Positions 28,028 to 37,461 of a stretch of DNA of 64,000 nucleotides are shown here, piece by piece. Position 1 is the stretch's first letter. Every line of letters begins with the position of its first letter. Below the pieces are notes generated by a model that searched no databases, was not told where the DNA came from, and saw only the letters and a list, made by a program, of their open reading frames with translations. The DNA lies in NCBI GenBank assembly GCA_045661205.1, contig JAZRFE010000026.1, forward strand, positions 28,207-92,206, read 5' to 3'. A program made the translations under genes and the position numbers. This DNA comes from HGM04593 sp045661205 (lineage in GTDB: Bacteria > Bacteroidota > Bacteroidia > Bacteroidales > Bacteroidaceae).

Positions 28028-28351
28028 ATGACGATAAAAGAGGCACAGGAGAGGGTTGATGCTTGGATAAAGGAGTACGGAGTGCGCTACTTCGACGAAC
28101 TTACCAACATGGCCATTCTCACCGAAGAGGTGGGCGAAGTAGCCCGAATAATGGCACGACGCTACGGCGAACAGTCGTTCAAGGAGGGCGAGAAAAGCGA
28201 CCTCGGCGACGAAATTGCCGACGTGCTGTGGGTGCTTATGTGCATTGCCAATCAGACGGGCATAGACCTGACCGAGGCATTGCAGAGAAACTTCGATAAA
28301 AAGACAAAAAGAGATTGTAACAGACATAACAACAACCCAAAGTTAAAGTAG
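28028..28351 (+). CDS. MazG-like nucleotide pyrophosphohydrolase
   Basis: 107 aa. EEVGEVARIMARR and GDEIADVLWVLMCIAN form the EExxE...ExxD Mg2+-binding helices of all-alpha NTP-PPases. Such short MazG-like enzymes hydrolyse (d)NTPs to monophosphates, a house-cleaning role. It is coupled to dtd (1-bp gap) and deoC (2-bp gap), both of which deal with toxic or surplus metabolites. Confidence 0.85.
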   Translation: MTIKEAQERVDAWIKEYGVRYFDELTNMAILTEEVGEVARIMARRYGEQSFKEGEKSDLGDEIADVLWVLMCIANQTGIDLTEALQRNFDKKTKRDCNRHNNNPKLK

Positions 28352-28353
28352 AT

Positions 28354-29280
28354 ATGAGTGAACATTTCCACAGCCATGATGAAGATTGCATGCATCATGA
28401 CCACAGTTTCGAGGAGCAGAGCAAATATGAGTTTGTGTTGGGCGAATATGCCGAGACACCTGCCGATTCCGAGATTGCAACGGCTGTAAAAAAGGCCGAT
28501 GAAAAGGTAGAAAAAAACAGAAGCAAAAAGGTGCTGAAAGAGATATACACTTGTCTCGACCTTACAACACTTAAGTGCACCGACAATGCCGAGAGCGTGC
28601 TTGCGCTCACCGAGAAGGTGAACAGTCTCGAAGAGACACACCCCGACATAAAGAATGTTGCAGCAATATGCGTATATCCCAATTTTGCAGGCATCGTCAG
28701 CCAGTCACTCGAGGTGGATGGCGTGGAGGTGGCATGCGTGTCGGGAGGTTTCCCATCGTCGCAGACATTCCCCGAGGTGAAGATTGCCGAGACAGCCCTT
28801 GCGCTGAAAGAGGGGGCAACAGAGATTGACATCGTGCTGAGCGTGGGCAAATTCCTGAGTGGCGACTACGAAGGAGTGTGCGACGAGATACAGGAGCTGA
28901 AAGACCTCTGCGGCGATAAAAGCCTGAAGGTAATCCTGGAGACAGGAGCATTGAAAAGTGCCGAAAACATCAAAAAAGCGGCCATTTTATCAATGTATTC
29001 CGGTGCTGACTTCATAAAGACATCTACCGGCAAAGAGACTCCAGGAGCAACCCCCGAGGCTGCATACATTATGTGTAAGGCTATAAAAGAGTACTACGCA
29101 AAGAGTGGCCGCAAGGTGGGTTTCAAGGCAGCAGGAGGAATAAACAGCGTGGAGGATGCACTGCTCTACTACAACATCGTTGAAGATGTGCTGGGCAAGG
29201 AGTGGCTCAACAGCAAGCTGTTCAGAATAGGCACAAGCCGTCTCGCCAACATGCTGCTGGACGAGATTACAGGCGAATAA
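28354..29280 (+). CDS. deoC: Deoxyribose-phosphate aldolase with His-rich N-terminus
   Basis: 308 aa. Cleaves 2-deoxyribose-5-phosphate to acetaldehyde and glyceraldehyde-3-phosphate. LDLTTLKCTDNAESV begins the barrel near 68, EIDIVLSVGKFLSGDY holds one active-site Lys/Asp area, and GADFIKTSTGKETPGA carries the Schiff-base Lys. The first ~60 residues are an extension beyond typical bacterial DeoC; it starts with a His/Asp-rich patch (HFHSHDEDCMHHDH, 4-17) that could bind metal. It ends the apt-to-deoC run. Confidence 0.93.
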   Translation: MSEHFHSHDEDCMHHDHSFEEQSKYEFVLGEYAETPADSEIATAVKKADEKVEKNRSKKVLKEIYTCLDLTTLKCTDNAESVLALTEKVNSLEETHPDIKNVAAICVYPNFAGIVSQSLEVDGVEVACVSGGFPSSQTFPEVKIAETALALKEGATEIDIVLSVGKFLSGDYEGVCDEIQELKDLCGDKSLKVILETGALKSAENIKKAAILSMYSGADFIKTSTGKETPGATPEAAYIMCKAIKEYYAKSGRKVGFKAAGGINSVEDALLYYNIVEDVLGKEWLNSKLFRIGTSRLANMLLDEITGE

Positions 29281-29311
29281 TACCCGATAAAAACATCAAA
29301 AAAACACAAAT

Positions 29312-31045
29312 ATGAAAAAGACTCTATTGCAACTTATCGCCCTTTTCATCGCATTAACCCTGAATGCTCAGGAGCGTGAAACAATATGGCCGAAAAAGAA
29401 GATGCCCAACAGCCAGGAGCATCAGATAGCAGCAATGACCAACGAGACAAGTGCCAAAGGTTTCAAGGCTAACAAGCACAGAATTGCCTACCTCGACTGG
29501 TACGAAGCACCGCCGGCAGAGACAAAGAACGGTGGCTGCATGATACTTATTTCGGGCGGCAGCTACGAATGTTGCTGCGACGTAGGCTACATAAAAAGAT
29601 GGAGCGAAGAGTTCACAAAGCTCGGTTTCCAATGCGTGAACTTTGTCTACCGTACACCCCGCCCTGTGGGTCTGCCCATATACCAGACAGCGTGGGAGGA
29701 TGGCCAGCGTGCAGTGCGCATGATACGCAGCGAGGCCGAGAAGAGAGGCTTCGACCCCGAGAAGATAGGCGTAATATCAATGTCGGCAGGTTCGCACCTG
29801 GCACTGCTGCTTGCCACAAGCTCGCAGACACGCGCCTATCAGCCCATAGACAAGCTCGACTCGCTCTCGTGCCACATTAATTGGGCGATAGTAAACGCAC
29901 CCGCCTACGGAACAACAGACGCCGAGAGTGGCACACCCGCCACACGTCAGGGCTACGGCAGCGACGTGAAGCTGAGCAAAGTGTTCAAGTTCGACGAGCG
30001 CACATGCCCCATGAGCCTGCATCACGGCGGCAGAGATATATACGCCCCGCAGACCTCTACCCTCGTCTATCGTCAGTTGCGTCGCATGAAAATTCCCGCA
30101 GAGTTGCACTTGTATGCCGACCGCGGACATGCAGCCCTGGGCCTCGAAAGAGGAATTGAATTCATGCGTCAGATGGGTTTCATCACTCCCCTTGCAAAGG
30201 CAGAAAATATAATGAATATATATGCCGACGACAACGACCGCGCATCGCATTCAAAAGCCAATATTTGGCCCGAAGGCAAAATGCCCGACGCACAGGAGAG
30301 ACAGTGCACACCCTACATCGAGTGGCACATGCCCAAAGAGTTGAAGACAAAAGCCATTCAGATTATCTACTCGGGAGGCAGCTACGAACACAACGACCCC
30401 GATGGCTTTGAGGTGGCACCAGCACGTCGCTATCTCAACGAAAAGGGCATGGCTGTGGTAACACTCAAATACCGCACTCCGCGCCCCGCAAACGGTCTCT
30501 CAAAGCACACCACGGCATGGCAGGACCTGCAACGTACCATAAGAATTGTGAGAAAAGAGGCCGAAGCACGCGGACTTGACCCCAACCGCATTGGTATCAT
30601 GGGTAGCTCGGCAGGCGGACACCTGACATTGATGGGTGTAACATCGTCGCTGCACAACTCTTATATGCCCATAGACGACATTGACAAGCTCCCCTGCAAC
30701 GTGCAGTGGGGAATAGGTATCTACCCTGCATACGCGCTTACCGATGGCCTTGAGAACCCCAACAAGCAGGGTGGAAACGAGGACAATGCAGTGCTTGCAC
30801 CCGAGTTCTCGTTTGACCTGAAGACTGCCCCCATGTTGCTGATACATGGCGATGCCGACGGCTGGGCTGCGATGAATTCGGTGAAAACATGGGAAAAGAT
30901 GTTGATGATGGGCATACAGTCGGAGCTGCACACTCTTGCCAAACGAGGCCACTGTTTCCAAAGCAACTCGTCACCCGGCACAGGCAGCTACACACATCTC
31001 AACAGAATTTGGGAGTTCCTAACATCAAAAGGATTCAACAAATAG
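29312..31045 (+). CDS. Secreted protein with two alpha/beta-hydrolase (esterase) domains
   Basis: 577 aa: signal peptide (1-19), then two homologous BD-FAE-like alpha/beta-hydrolase domains of about 270 residues. Domain 1 has ILISGGSYECC (oxyanion region), VISMSAGSHLALL (nucleophile), HGGRDIYAP (acid) and DRGHAALG (His). Domain 2 has IIYSGGSYEHN, GIMGSSAGGHLTLMG, HGDADGWAA and KRGHCFQ. Both triads look complete, which suggests two working esterases, perhaps with different ester specificity (acetyl or feruloyl groups on glycans). It follows deoC by 31 bp and ends at a strong terminator. Confidence 0.8.
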   Translation: MKKTLLQLIALFIALTLNAQERETIWPKKKMPNSQEHQIAAMTNETSAKGFKANKHRIAYLDWYEAPPAETKNGGCMILISGGSYECCCDVGYIKRWSEEFTKLGFQCVNFVYRTPRPVGLPIYQTAWEDGQRAVRMIRSEAEKRGFDPEKIGVISMSAGSHLALLLATSSQTRAYQPIDKLDSLSCHINWAIVNAPAYGTTDAESGTPATRQGYGSDVKLSKVFKFDERTCPMSLHHGGRDIYAPQTSTLVYRQLRRMKIPAELHLYADRGHAALGLERGIEFMRQMGFITPLAKAENIMNIYADDNDRASHSKANIWPEGKMPDAQERQCTPYIEWHMPKELKTKAIQIIYSGGSYEHNDPDGFEVAPARRYLNEKGMAVVTLKYRTPRPANGLSKHTTAWQDLQRTIRIVRKEAEARGLDPNRIGIMGSSAGGHLTLMGVTSSLHNSYMPIDDIDKLPCNVQWGIGIYPAYALTDGLENPNKQGGNEDNAVLAPEFSFDLKTAPMLLIHGDADGWAAMNSVKTWEKMLMMGIQSELHTLAKRGHCFQSNSSPGTGSYTHLNRIWEFLTSKGFNK

Positions 31046-31057
31046 AAGAAGCTTATA

Positions 31058-31093
31058 CACACAAAAAGCACCGATTAATCGGTGCTTTTTGTG
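31058..31093. terminator. Bidirectional terminator (esterase / polyprenyl synthase)
   Basis: 36-bp perfect palindrome centred at 31075/31076, with AAAAAGCACCGATT arms and T-rich tails on both strands, between two convergent genes. Confidence 0.93.
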
Positions 31094-31120
31094 TTGTAAT
31101 ACGGTATTATTTATTAAAAA

Positions 31121-32098
31121 TTACTTGTTTCTTGCTATCGCAAAATCGATGTAGGCTTGGAGAGCAGCACGATATATGGGCGAAACGTCAGAGGGGATAA
31201 TAGACAATGCCTCGGCGCGGAACTCCTCTATGCGCTTGAGTGCATACTCTATTCCACCATGCTCTTTCGACATTTTTATGAGTATCTCAACCTCGCTGTC
31301 GCTCATGGTGTAGCCCTCGGCGAGTTTGACGAGCAAGCCGCGCACAAAGGGGGTGTCGCAGTTGTTAAGCACATACAGAGCGGGAAGGGTTATCTTGCCC
31401 TCGCGCATGTCGCTGCCTGTGGGCTTGCCCACTTCTTCGGATTCGTAGTAGTCGAAAATGTCATCTTTTATCTGGAAACAGATGCCTAAAAGCTCGCCGA
31501 AACGGGCAAAGGCATCGACGGTGGCTGCATCGGCACCGGCCGAGAGTGCACCGAAACGACAGCATGTGGCAAAGAGCGACGCTGTCTTGTTACGTATAAT
31601 CTCTATGTAGTTCTCCTCGGAGAATCCACCACTCTGCTGCAATTGCAACTGCAACAGCTCGCCCTGACTCAAGCTTTGGCCGAGGCGCGACAAACTATCG
31701 ATGATTTCGACGTTTTTTGTCATTGCGGCATTCTGCAACGCCGATGAAAAGATGTAGTCGCCGGCAAGAATGGCTATGCGGTTCGAGAAGAGGGTGTGCA
31801 ACGAGGGAAGGCCGCGACGCATGGGACTTTCGTCGACAACATCGTCGTGGAGAAGGCTTGCTGTGTGCAACAGTTCGAGTGCTGCCGCTGCGTAGTTCGT
31901 ACGTTCATCTACACTGCCTGCTATGCTTTTGGCTGTGAGAAGCACAAGCATGGGGCGCATCATTTTGCCGTTAGTGCGGCTTACATGCGAAAGTGCACGG
32001 TTGAGAAGAGGAATATTGCTGCGAAAAAGCGTAGCATAATACTCCTTGAATGCGGTAAATTCAACCTCGATAGGTTGCTGTATTGTTGCAAGACTCAT
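31121..32098 (-). CDS. ispB: Polyprenyl (octaprenyl-type) diphosphate synthase
   Basis: 325 aa with the start at 32098 (MSLATIQQPIEVEF); an upstream in-frame ATG at 32155 would add a stretch spanning the promoter. Trans-prenyl chain elongation with isopentenyl diphosphate; in this lineage the product is probably the menaquinone side chain. LLHDDVVDESPMRRG is the first Asp-rich motif and FQIKDDIFDYY the second. MRPMLVLLTAKS is the KxRP-type substrate region. Chain length is not predictable here, so the symbol is by analogy. Confidence 0.88.
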   Translation of the reverse strand: MSLATIQQPIEVEFTAFKEYYATLFRSNIPLLNRALSHVSRTNGKMMRPMLVLLTAKSIAGSVDERTNYAAAALELLHTASLLHDDVVDESPMRRGLPSLHTLFSNRIAILAGDYIFSSALQNAAMTKNVEIIDSLSRLGQSLSQGELLQLQLQQSGGFSEENYIEIIRNKTASLFATCCRFGALSAGADAATVDAFARFGELLGICFQIKDDIFDYYESEEVGKPTGSDMREGKITLPALYVLNNCDTPFVRGLLVKLAEGYTMSDSEVEILIKMSKEHGGIEYALKRIEEFRAEALSIIPSDVSPIYRAALQAYIDFAIARNK

Positions 32099-32121
32099 AT
32101 ATGTAGAACATCTTATTTTTG

Positions 32122-32129
32122 CAAAAGTA
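32122..32129 (-). promoter_or_regulatory. -7 box of the polyprenyl synthase gene
   Basis: TACTTTTG on the minus strand, 23 bp before the ATG at 32098, with an imperfectly spaced TTTG at 32153-32156 (23-bp gap). Confidence 0.45.
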
Positions 32130-32195
32130 ATAAAAAAGAATAGGCTAAATAGCAAAATTTGAGTATTTTTACATTCGCATACATTTAGAAATAAA

Positions 32196-35018
32196 ATGAA
32201 GAAACTTTTTTTGCTTGACGCTTACGCGCTTATATATCGCGCATATTATGCTTTTATAAAGAACCCGAGAATTAATTCCAAAGGGTTCAACACTTCGGCC
32301 ATTCTGGGATTTGTGAACACATTGGAGGATGTGCTGAAAAAGGAGAGCCCCGACTATATTGGTGTTGCATTCGACCCCAAAGGCAAGACCTTCCGTCACG
32401 AGGCTTACGAGGAGTACAAGGCTCAACGCGAGGAGACACCCGAGGTGATACGCGAGTCGGTGCCTGTGATAAAGGAGATTCTCGCAGCATACAAGATACC
32501 CATACTCGAAGTGCCCGGCTACGAGGCCGATGATGTTGTGGGCACTCTTGCAAAGCAGGCCAAGGGGAAAGGTGTTACCACCTATATGATGACACCCGAC
32601 AAGGACTATGGTCAGTTGGTGACCGACACCACACTTATCTACCGCCCGAAATATGGCGACAAGGAGTTCGAGATTATGACTCCGCAGAGGGTGACCGAGA
32701 AGTTTGGACTAAAAAGGACCGAACAGGTTATCGACCTACTGGGACTCATGGGTGATGCAAGCGACAACATTCCCGGATGCCCCGGAGTGGGAGAGAAGAC
32801 TGCACAAAAACTGATTGCCGAGTTTGACAACATAGACAACCTACTTGCAAACACCGACAAGCTGAAAGGTGCCCTGAAAACAAAAATAGAGGAGAACAGG
32901 GAAAAGATTATTTTCAGCAGATTTCTTGCGACCATAAAGACCGACGTTCCCATAGAGCTGGACATGGAGGCTCTGCGACGCGAGACACCCGACGAAGAGA
33001 AGCTCACTGCCCTACTCGACTTCTACGAGCTGCGCGCTCTTAAGGAGAGGGTGAAGAAGAGCAATTTTACTCTCGACCTGTTCGGCGAACCTGTTGCAAC
33101 GGAAAAAACATCCGCCACTCCCCAAAGCACAAAAAGTGACAAAATTCAAGGCTCGCTCTTTGACTTTTTTGAGGAGGAGAGTACAGGCGAAGAAAAAAAA
33201 TCGACGCATTTGAGCTTAAAAGACCTTAAACACACCTATCATCTTATTGATAAAGAAGAAGATATACCCCATTTACTCTCTGTACTGAAAAATGCACAAA
33301 CTGTGTGTTTCGACACTGAGACCACAAGCACCAACGCTATTGAGGCCGAACTTGTGGGCATGAGCTTCGCTGTTGAGGAAAATTGCGCCTACTATGTGCA
33401 TGTTCCGCGCGAGAGAGAGGCTGCACAAAAAATGGTGGATATGTTCAAAGAGATTTTCGAGAACGAGCACACCACGAAGGTGGGACAGAATATGAAGTAC
33501 GACATCATTGTGCTTGCAAACTACGGAGTGGAGGTGAAGGGGCCGATGTTTGACACAATGATTGCCCACTATGTGTTGCAGCCCGAACTGTACCACAGCA
33601 TGGACTACATGGCCGAGACCTATCTGAACTACGAGACTATAAGGATAGAGTCACTCATTGGCGAGCGCGGCAAGAACCAGAGAAACATGCGCGACCTGAC
33701 AGCCACACAGATTTATGAGTATGCCTGCGAAGATGCCGACGTAACACTGAAACTGAAAAACATCCTCGCCGAAGAGCTGAAAAAAGAGGAGTGCGAGAAA
33801 CTGTTCTACGAAATAGAGATGCCACTGATGCCTGTGCTTGCCTACATGGAGCGCAACGGAGCAAGGGTGAACACCGCCTCGCTGAAGGAAACCTCTACTC
33901 TATTCACCGGGCGCATGCACGACATAGAGCAAAAGATTTATGAGCTTGCCGGCGAATATTTCAATATTTCCTCGCCTAAACAGGTGGGAGACATTCTCTT
34001 TGGCAAGCTGAAGATTGTGGACAAGCCCAAAAAGACAAAGACAGGACAGTTTGTTACCTCGGAGGAGGTGCTGACACAGGTGCAGCACAAACACCCGATA
34101 GTGAAATATATTCTGCAACATCGAGGACTGAAAAAACTGCTGAGCACTTATGTCGATGCACTGCCCGAACTGATAAACAGCCGTACGGGAAAGATACACA
34201 CATCGTACAACCAGACGGTGACAGCCACAGGCCGACTGAGTTCGAGCAACCCTAACCTGCAAAATATACCCATACGCGACGAGGACGGAAAAGAGGTGCG
34301 CAAGGCATTCATCCCCGAGGAGGGAGAGCTGTTCCTCTCGGCCGACTATTCGCAGATAGAGCTGAGAATAATGGCACACCTGAGCGGCGACAAGAACATG
34401 ATTAACGACTTTAAAAGCGGACACGACATTCACGCTGCCACCGCCGCGAAAATATACAAAAAGCCCATCGAAGAGGTTACAAAAGATGAACGCCGCAAAG
34501 CAAAGGTTGCCAACTTCGGTATTATATACGGTATTTCGGTGTTTGGCCTTGCCGAGCGCATGAACGTAGACCGCCGCGAGGCTAAAGAGCTTATAGACAA
34601 CTATTTTGCTACATACCCCGACATTTGCGCATACATCGAGCGACGCAAAGAGGATGCTCGTGCCAACGGCTATGTGACAACAATTTTCGGTCGCAAACGA
34701 TTCCTGCCCGACATTAACTCACGCAACGCAGTGGTGCGCGGATATGCCGAGCGAAACGCTGTGAACGCACCCATACAGGGCAGTGCGGCAGATATTATAA
34801 AGGTGGCGATGATAAACATCTATCGCCGCATGAAAGCCGAGAATATGCGCTCGACAATGATATTGCAGGTGCACGACGAGCTTAACTTCAGCATCGTTGC
34901 CGAGGAGCGCGACAGCATGTTGCAACTTGTTATCGAGGAGATGCAGAGTGCAATAGCGATGAGTGTACCCCTTACTGCCGACTATGGCTGGGGTGCAAAC
35001 TGGCTGGAGGCACACTGA
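32196..35018 (+). CDS. polA: DNA polymerase I
   Basis: 940 aa with all three domains. The 5'-nuclease domain starts LFLLDAYALIYRAYYAF and has VPGYEADDVVGTL and GVGEKTAQKLI. The 3'-5' exonuclease is intact: VCFDTETTS (Exo I), GQNMKYDIIVL (Exo II), YACEDADVTLKL (Exo III), so proofreading is expected. The polymerase shows motif A FLSADYSQIELR, motif B RRKAKVANFGIIYGIS and motif C LQVHDELNF. A low-complexity linker (about 295-345) lies between nuclease and exonuclease. It is divergent from the polyprenyl synthase. Confidence 0.97.
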   Translation: MKKLFLLDAYALIYRAYYAFIKNPRINSKGFNTSAILGFVNTLEDVLKKESPDYIGVAFDPKGKTFRHEAYEEYKAQREETPEVIRESVPVIKEILAAYKIPILEVPGYEADDVVGTLAKQAKGKGVTTYMMTPDKDYGQLVTDTTLIYRPKYGDKEFEIMTPQRVTEKFGLKRTEQVIDLLGLMGDASDNIPGCPGVGEKTAQKLIAEFDNIDNLLANTDKLKGALKTKIEENREKIIFSRFLATIKTDVPIELDMEALRRETPDEEKLTALLDFYELRALKERVKKSNFTLDLFGEPVATEKTSATPQSTKSDKIQGSLFDFFEEESTGEEKKSTHLSLKDLKHTYHLIDKEEDIPHLLSVLKNAQTVCFDTETTSTNAIEAELVGMSFAVEENCAYYVHVPREREAAQKMVDMFKEIFENEHTTKVGQNMKYDIIVLANYGVEVKGPMFDTMIAHYVLQPELYHSMDYMAETYLNYETIRIESLIGERGKNQRNMRDLTATQIYEYACEDADVTLKLKNILAEELKKEECEKLFYEIEMPLMPVLAYMERNGARVNTASLKETSTLFTGRMHDIEQKIYELAGEYFNISSPKQVGDILFGKLKIVDKPKKTKTGQFVTSEEVLTQVQHKHPIVKYILQHRGLKKLLSTYVDALPELINSRTGKIHTSYNQTVTATGRLSSSNPNLQNIPIRDEDGKEVRKAFIPEEGELFLSADYSQIELRIMAHLSGDKNMINDFKSGHDIHAATAAKIYKKPIEEVTKDERRKAKVANFGIIYGISVFGLAERMNVDRREAKELIDNYFATYPDICAYIERRKEDARANGYVTTIFGRKRFLPDINSRNAVVRGYAERNAVNAPIQGSAADIIKVAMINIYRRMKAENMRSTMILQVHDELNFSIVAEERDSMLQLVIEEMQSAIAMSVPLTADYGWGANWLEAH

Positions 35019-35045
35019 TTTTTGTAACGTTATGTATACTGATAT

Positions 35046-36125
35046 ATGAAACTGAAAATTTCTGTTTTTTTACTGCTTCTATTCATGGGAGTTGCGGCAA
35101 ATGCACAAAGCATTGTATATACCGATGCTGCACAATTCCCCGTGTATGGGAAAATATCCTCGGAGACCGATTCGAGATATGAGCGTCTGCCATCGAGACT
35201 AAAAGGTGTGAGCCGCAAAGAGGTGTGGGGACTTGGCCGCAGCTCAGCGGGAGTGTACATACGTTTTTGCTCAAACACCACAGCCATGCGTGTAAAATGG
35301 GAATCGTCGTTTAACAACGACCAGAACCACATGACCGACCTGGGCACTCGCGGACTCGACCTGTATGCTTTAGTCGATGGCGAATGGCGAGCCGTTGCCC
35401 CTGCAAGGCCCACCAATAAGGGTGTAAACGAGTGGACTATTATACGCAACATGCGCCCCGAAAAAAGAGAGTATATGCTGTACTTGTCGCTGTATGACGG
35501 TGTAAAATCGCTGGAGATTGGAGTAGACGAAGGGGCGTACCTGGGACAGCCCGAGGTTGCAAGCCCATCGACCGAAAAGCCCATTGTGATGTATGGTTCG
35601 AGCATTCTGCAAGGTGGCTGTGCCAGCCGTCCGGGAATGGCCTACACCAATATCATAGGTCGAAAATTAAACAGAGAGGTATTCAACCTGGGATTCAGCG
35701 GAAACGCGCGTCTGGACATGGAGATTGCCCACCTGATGGCAAGTGTCGAAGAGCCTGGAGCCTTTGTGCTGGATTTTGTTCCAAACTCATCGGACAAGCT
35801 GATAAACGAGGTTGCCGAGAAGTTCTTCAGAGTGTTGCGCGATGCACACCCAAGCGTGCCTGTAATATTTGTTGAGGACCCCATATTCCCTCGTTCGGCA
35901 TTCGACACCAAACTGCACGAGGAGGTTGTTGGCCGAAACATTGCCATGACACAGCTTTTCAAGAGACTGAAAAAGGCAGGAGAGAAGAAAATTTATTATG
36001 TGTCGGCCAAAAAGATGCTGGGCGACGATGGCGACGCAACGGTAGACGGCAGCCACTTTACCGACGTGGGCGCACTGCGCTATGTGCAGAACATTATGCC
36101 GGCACTGAAAAAAGCTCTTAAATAG
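35046..36125 (+). CDS. Secreted SGNH/GDSL-type hydrolase with N-terminal beta-sandwich
   Basis: 359 aa with a signal peptide (1-20). Residues about 25-170 form the SGNH_hydro_N-type beta-sandwich. The catalytic part begins IVMYGSSILQGGCASRPG (nucleophile Ser near 185), with GFSGNARLD giving oxyanion Gly/Asn and VDGSHFTDVG giving the Asp-x-x-His dyad near the C-terminus. Relatives remove acetyl or acyl groups from glycans. It lies 27 bp after polA, but no functional link to polA is implied. Confidence 0.82.
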   Translation: MKLKISVFLLLLFMGVAANAQSIVYTDAAQFPVYGKISSETDSRYERLPSRLKGVSRKEVWGLGRSSAGVYIRFCSNTTAMRVKWESSFNNDQNHMTDLGTRGLDLYALVDGEWRAVAPARPTNKGVNEWTIIRNMRPEKREYMLYLSLYDGVKSLEIGVDEGAYLGQPEVASPSTEKPIVMYGSSILQGGCASRPGMAYTNIIGRKLNREVFNLGFSGNARLDMEIAHLMASVEEPGAFVLDFVPNSSDKLINEVAEKFFRVLRDAHPSVPVIFVEDPIFPRSAFDTKLHEEVVGRNIAMTQLFKRLKKAGEKKIYYVSAKKMLGDDGDATVDGSHFTDVGALRYVQNIMPALKKALK

Positions 36126-36195
36126 ATAACATTATATAATACTTCCGCACCGACTGCTGGCAGAGACATATAAATTTGATGAAAAACTCGCGCCG

Positions 36196-36310
36196 ACTAT
36201 GAGCCATGTGCAATTTGCAAGTAAACTTGTATTACACTCGCTTGCACCATAGTTCGAGAGAAAAATAAACTTGTTTATTTTGTAATGCACTCGCTTAATC
36301 GTATCTTTGC
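36196..36310 (+). repeat. Hairpin/promoter repeat before ychF
   Basis: Two degenerate units. Unit A (36196-36253) is bounded by ACTATG and CATAGT and contains AAGTAAACTTG and CACTCGCTTGCA but no promoter. Unit B (36262-36310) has the hairpin AAATAAAC-TT-GTTTATTT, then a working promoter whose spacer contains TAATGCACTCGCTT. It parallels the argS element (12111-12252): hairpin, TTTG, a TGCnCTCG block, TATCTTTG. Confidence 0.7.
36279..36309 (+). promoter_or_regulatory. ychF promoter within repeat unit B
   Basis: -33 TTTG at 36279-36282, 19-bp spacer, -7 TATCTTTG at 36302-36309; leader about 35 bases to the ATG at 36349. Box sequences and spacer length are identical to those of the argS promoter. 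Confidence 0.85.
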
Positions 36311-36348
36311 AAACTGTAAACTACGAATAATAAACATTATATATCAAT

Positions 36349-37452
36349 ATGGCTTTAAAAGCAGGAATTGTTGGCTTGCCCAACGTAGGAAAATCTACAC
36401 TCTTCAACTGTTTGTCGAGCGCAAAAGCGCAGGCAGCAAACTTCCCCTTTTGTACAATAGATGCACAGCAGGGACAGATAACCGTTCCCGACGAACGCCT
36501 TGCAAAACTCGCCGAACTTGTGCACTGTAAGAACATTATTCCCGCTACTTGTGACATTGTAGACATTGCTGGTCTTGTGAAAGGTGCAAGCAAGGGCGAG
36601 GGACTCGGTAACCAATTTTTGGGTAATATACGCGAGACTGATGCTATTATTCATGTGCTCCGTTGCTTCGACAACGACAATATTGTGCATGTGGATGGCT
36701 CGGTGAACCCCGTACGCGACAAGGAGATTATCGATATTGAATTGCAGTTGAAAGACCTTGAGACTGTGGAGAACCGCATAAAACGTGTGGAGAAACAGGC
36801 TCGTGTGGGTGGCGACAAGCTGGCTAAACTGGAGTATGATGTGCTGATGCAGTACAAGGCTGCTTTGGAGGCCGGAAAGTCGGCTCGTACCGTCTCTTTC
36901 GACACTGACGATGAGCAGCAGATTGCAAAGAACCTCTTCTTGCTGACTGCAAAGCCTGTGCTCTACGTGTGCAACGTGGACGACACTTCGGCTGCTAACG
37001 GCAACAAGTATGTAGAGGCTGTGCGCGAGGCTATCAAAGACGAAAATGCCGAATTGCTGATTATCTCGGCACAGGCCGAGGCCGAAATTGCCGAGCTTGA
37101 GAGCTACGAGGAGAAGCAGATGTTCCTCGAGGATATGGGTCTTAAGGAGTCGGGTTGCGACCGCCTTATAAAGTCGATTTACAGCCTGCTCACATTGCAG
37201 ACATTTATAACTGCCGGAGAGGTGGAGGTGAGAGCATGGACTTTCCGCAAGGGATGGAAGGCTCCTCAGTGTGCAGGTGTCATACACACCGACTTCGAGA
37301 AGGGTTTTATTCGCGCTGAGGTTATAAAGTACGACGACTATGTTGGTTACGGCTCAGAGGCTGCTGTGAAAGAGGCCGGAAAAATGAGCGTCGAGGGCAA
37401 AGAGTATGTTGTTCAGGATGGTGACATCATGCACTTCCGCTTTAACGTATAA
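36349..37452 (+). CDS. ychF: Redox-regulated ATPase/GTPase YchF (OLA1 family)
   Basis: 367 aa. GLPNVGKSTLFNCLSS is the P-loop near 9, DIVDIAGLVKGAS the G3 region, then a coiled-coil (about 130-165) and the C-terminal TGS-like domain ending YVVQDGDIMHFRFNV. YchF binds the ribosome and prefers ATP over GTP. The clustered ribosome/translation role with argS fits the shared promoter element. Confidence 0.96.
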   Translation: MALKAGIVGLPNVGKSTLFNCLSSAKAQAANFPFCTIDAQQGQITVPDERLAKLAELVHCKNIIPATCDIVDIAGLVKGASKGEGLGNQFLGNIRETDAIIHVLRCFDNDNIVHVDGSVNPVRDKEIIDIELQLKDLETVENRIKRVEKQARVGGDKLAKLEYDVLMQYKAALEAGKSARTVSFDTDDEQQIAKNLFLLTAKPVLYVCNVDDTSAANGNKYVEAVREAIKDENAELLIISAQAEAEIAELESYEEKQMFLEDMGLKESGCDRLIKSIYSLLTLQTFITAGEVEVRAWTFRKGWKAPQCAGVIHTDFEKGFIRAEVIKYDDYVGYGSEAAVKEAGKMSVEGKEYVVQDGDIMHFRFNV

Positions 37453-37461
37453 GAAGAAAAG

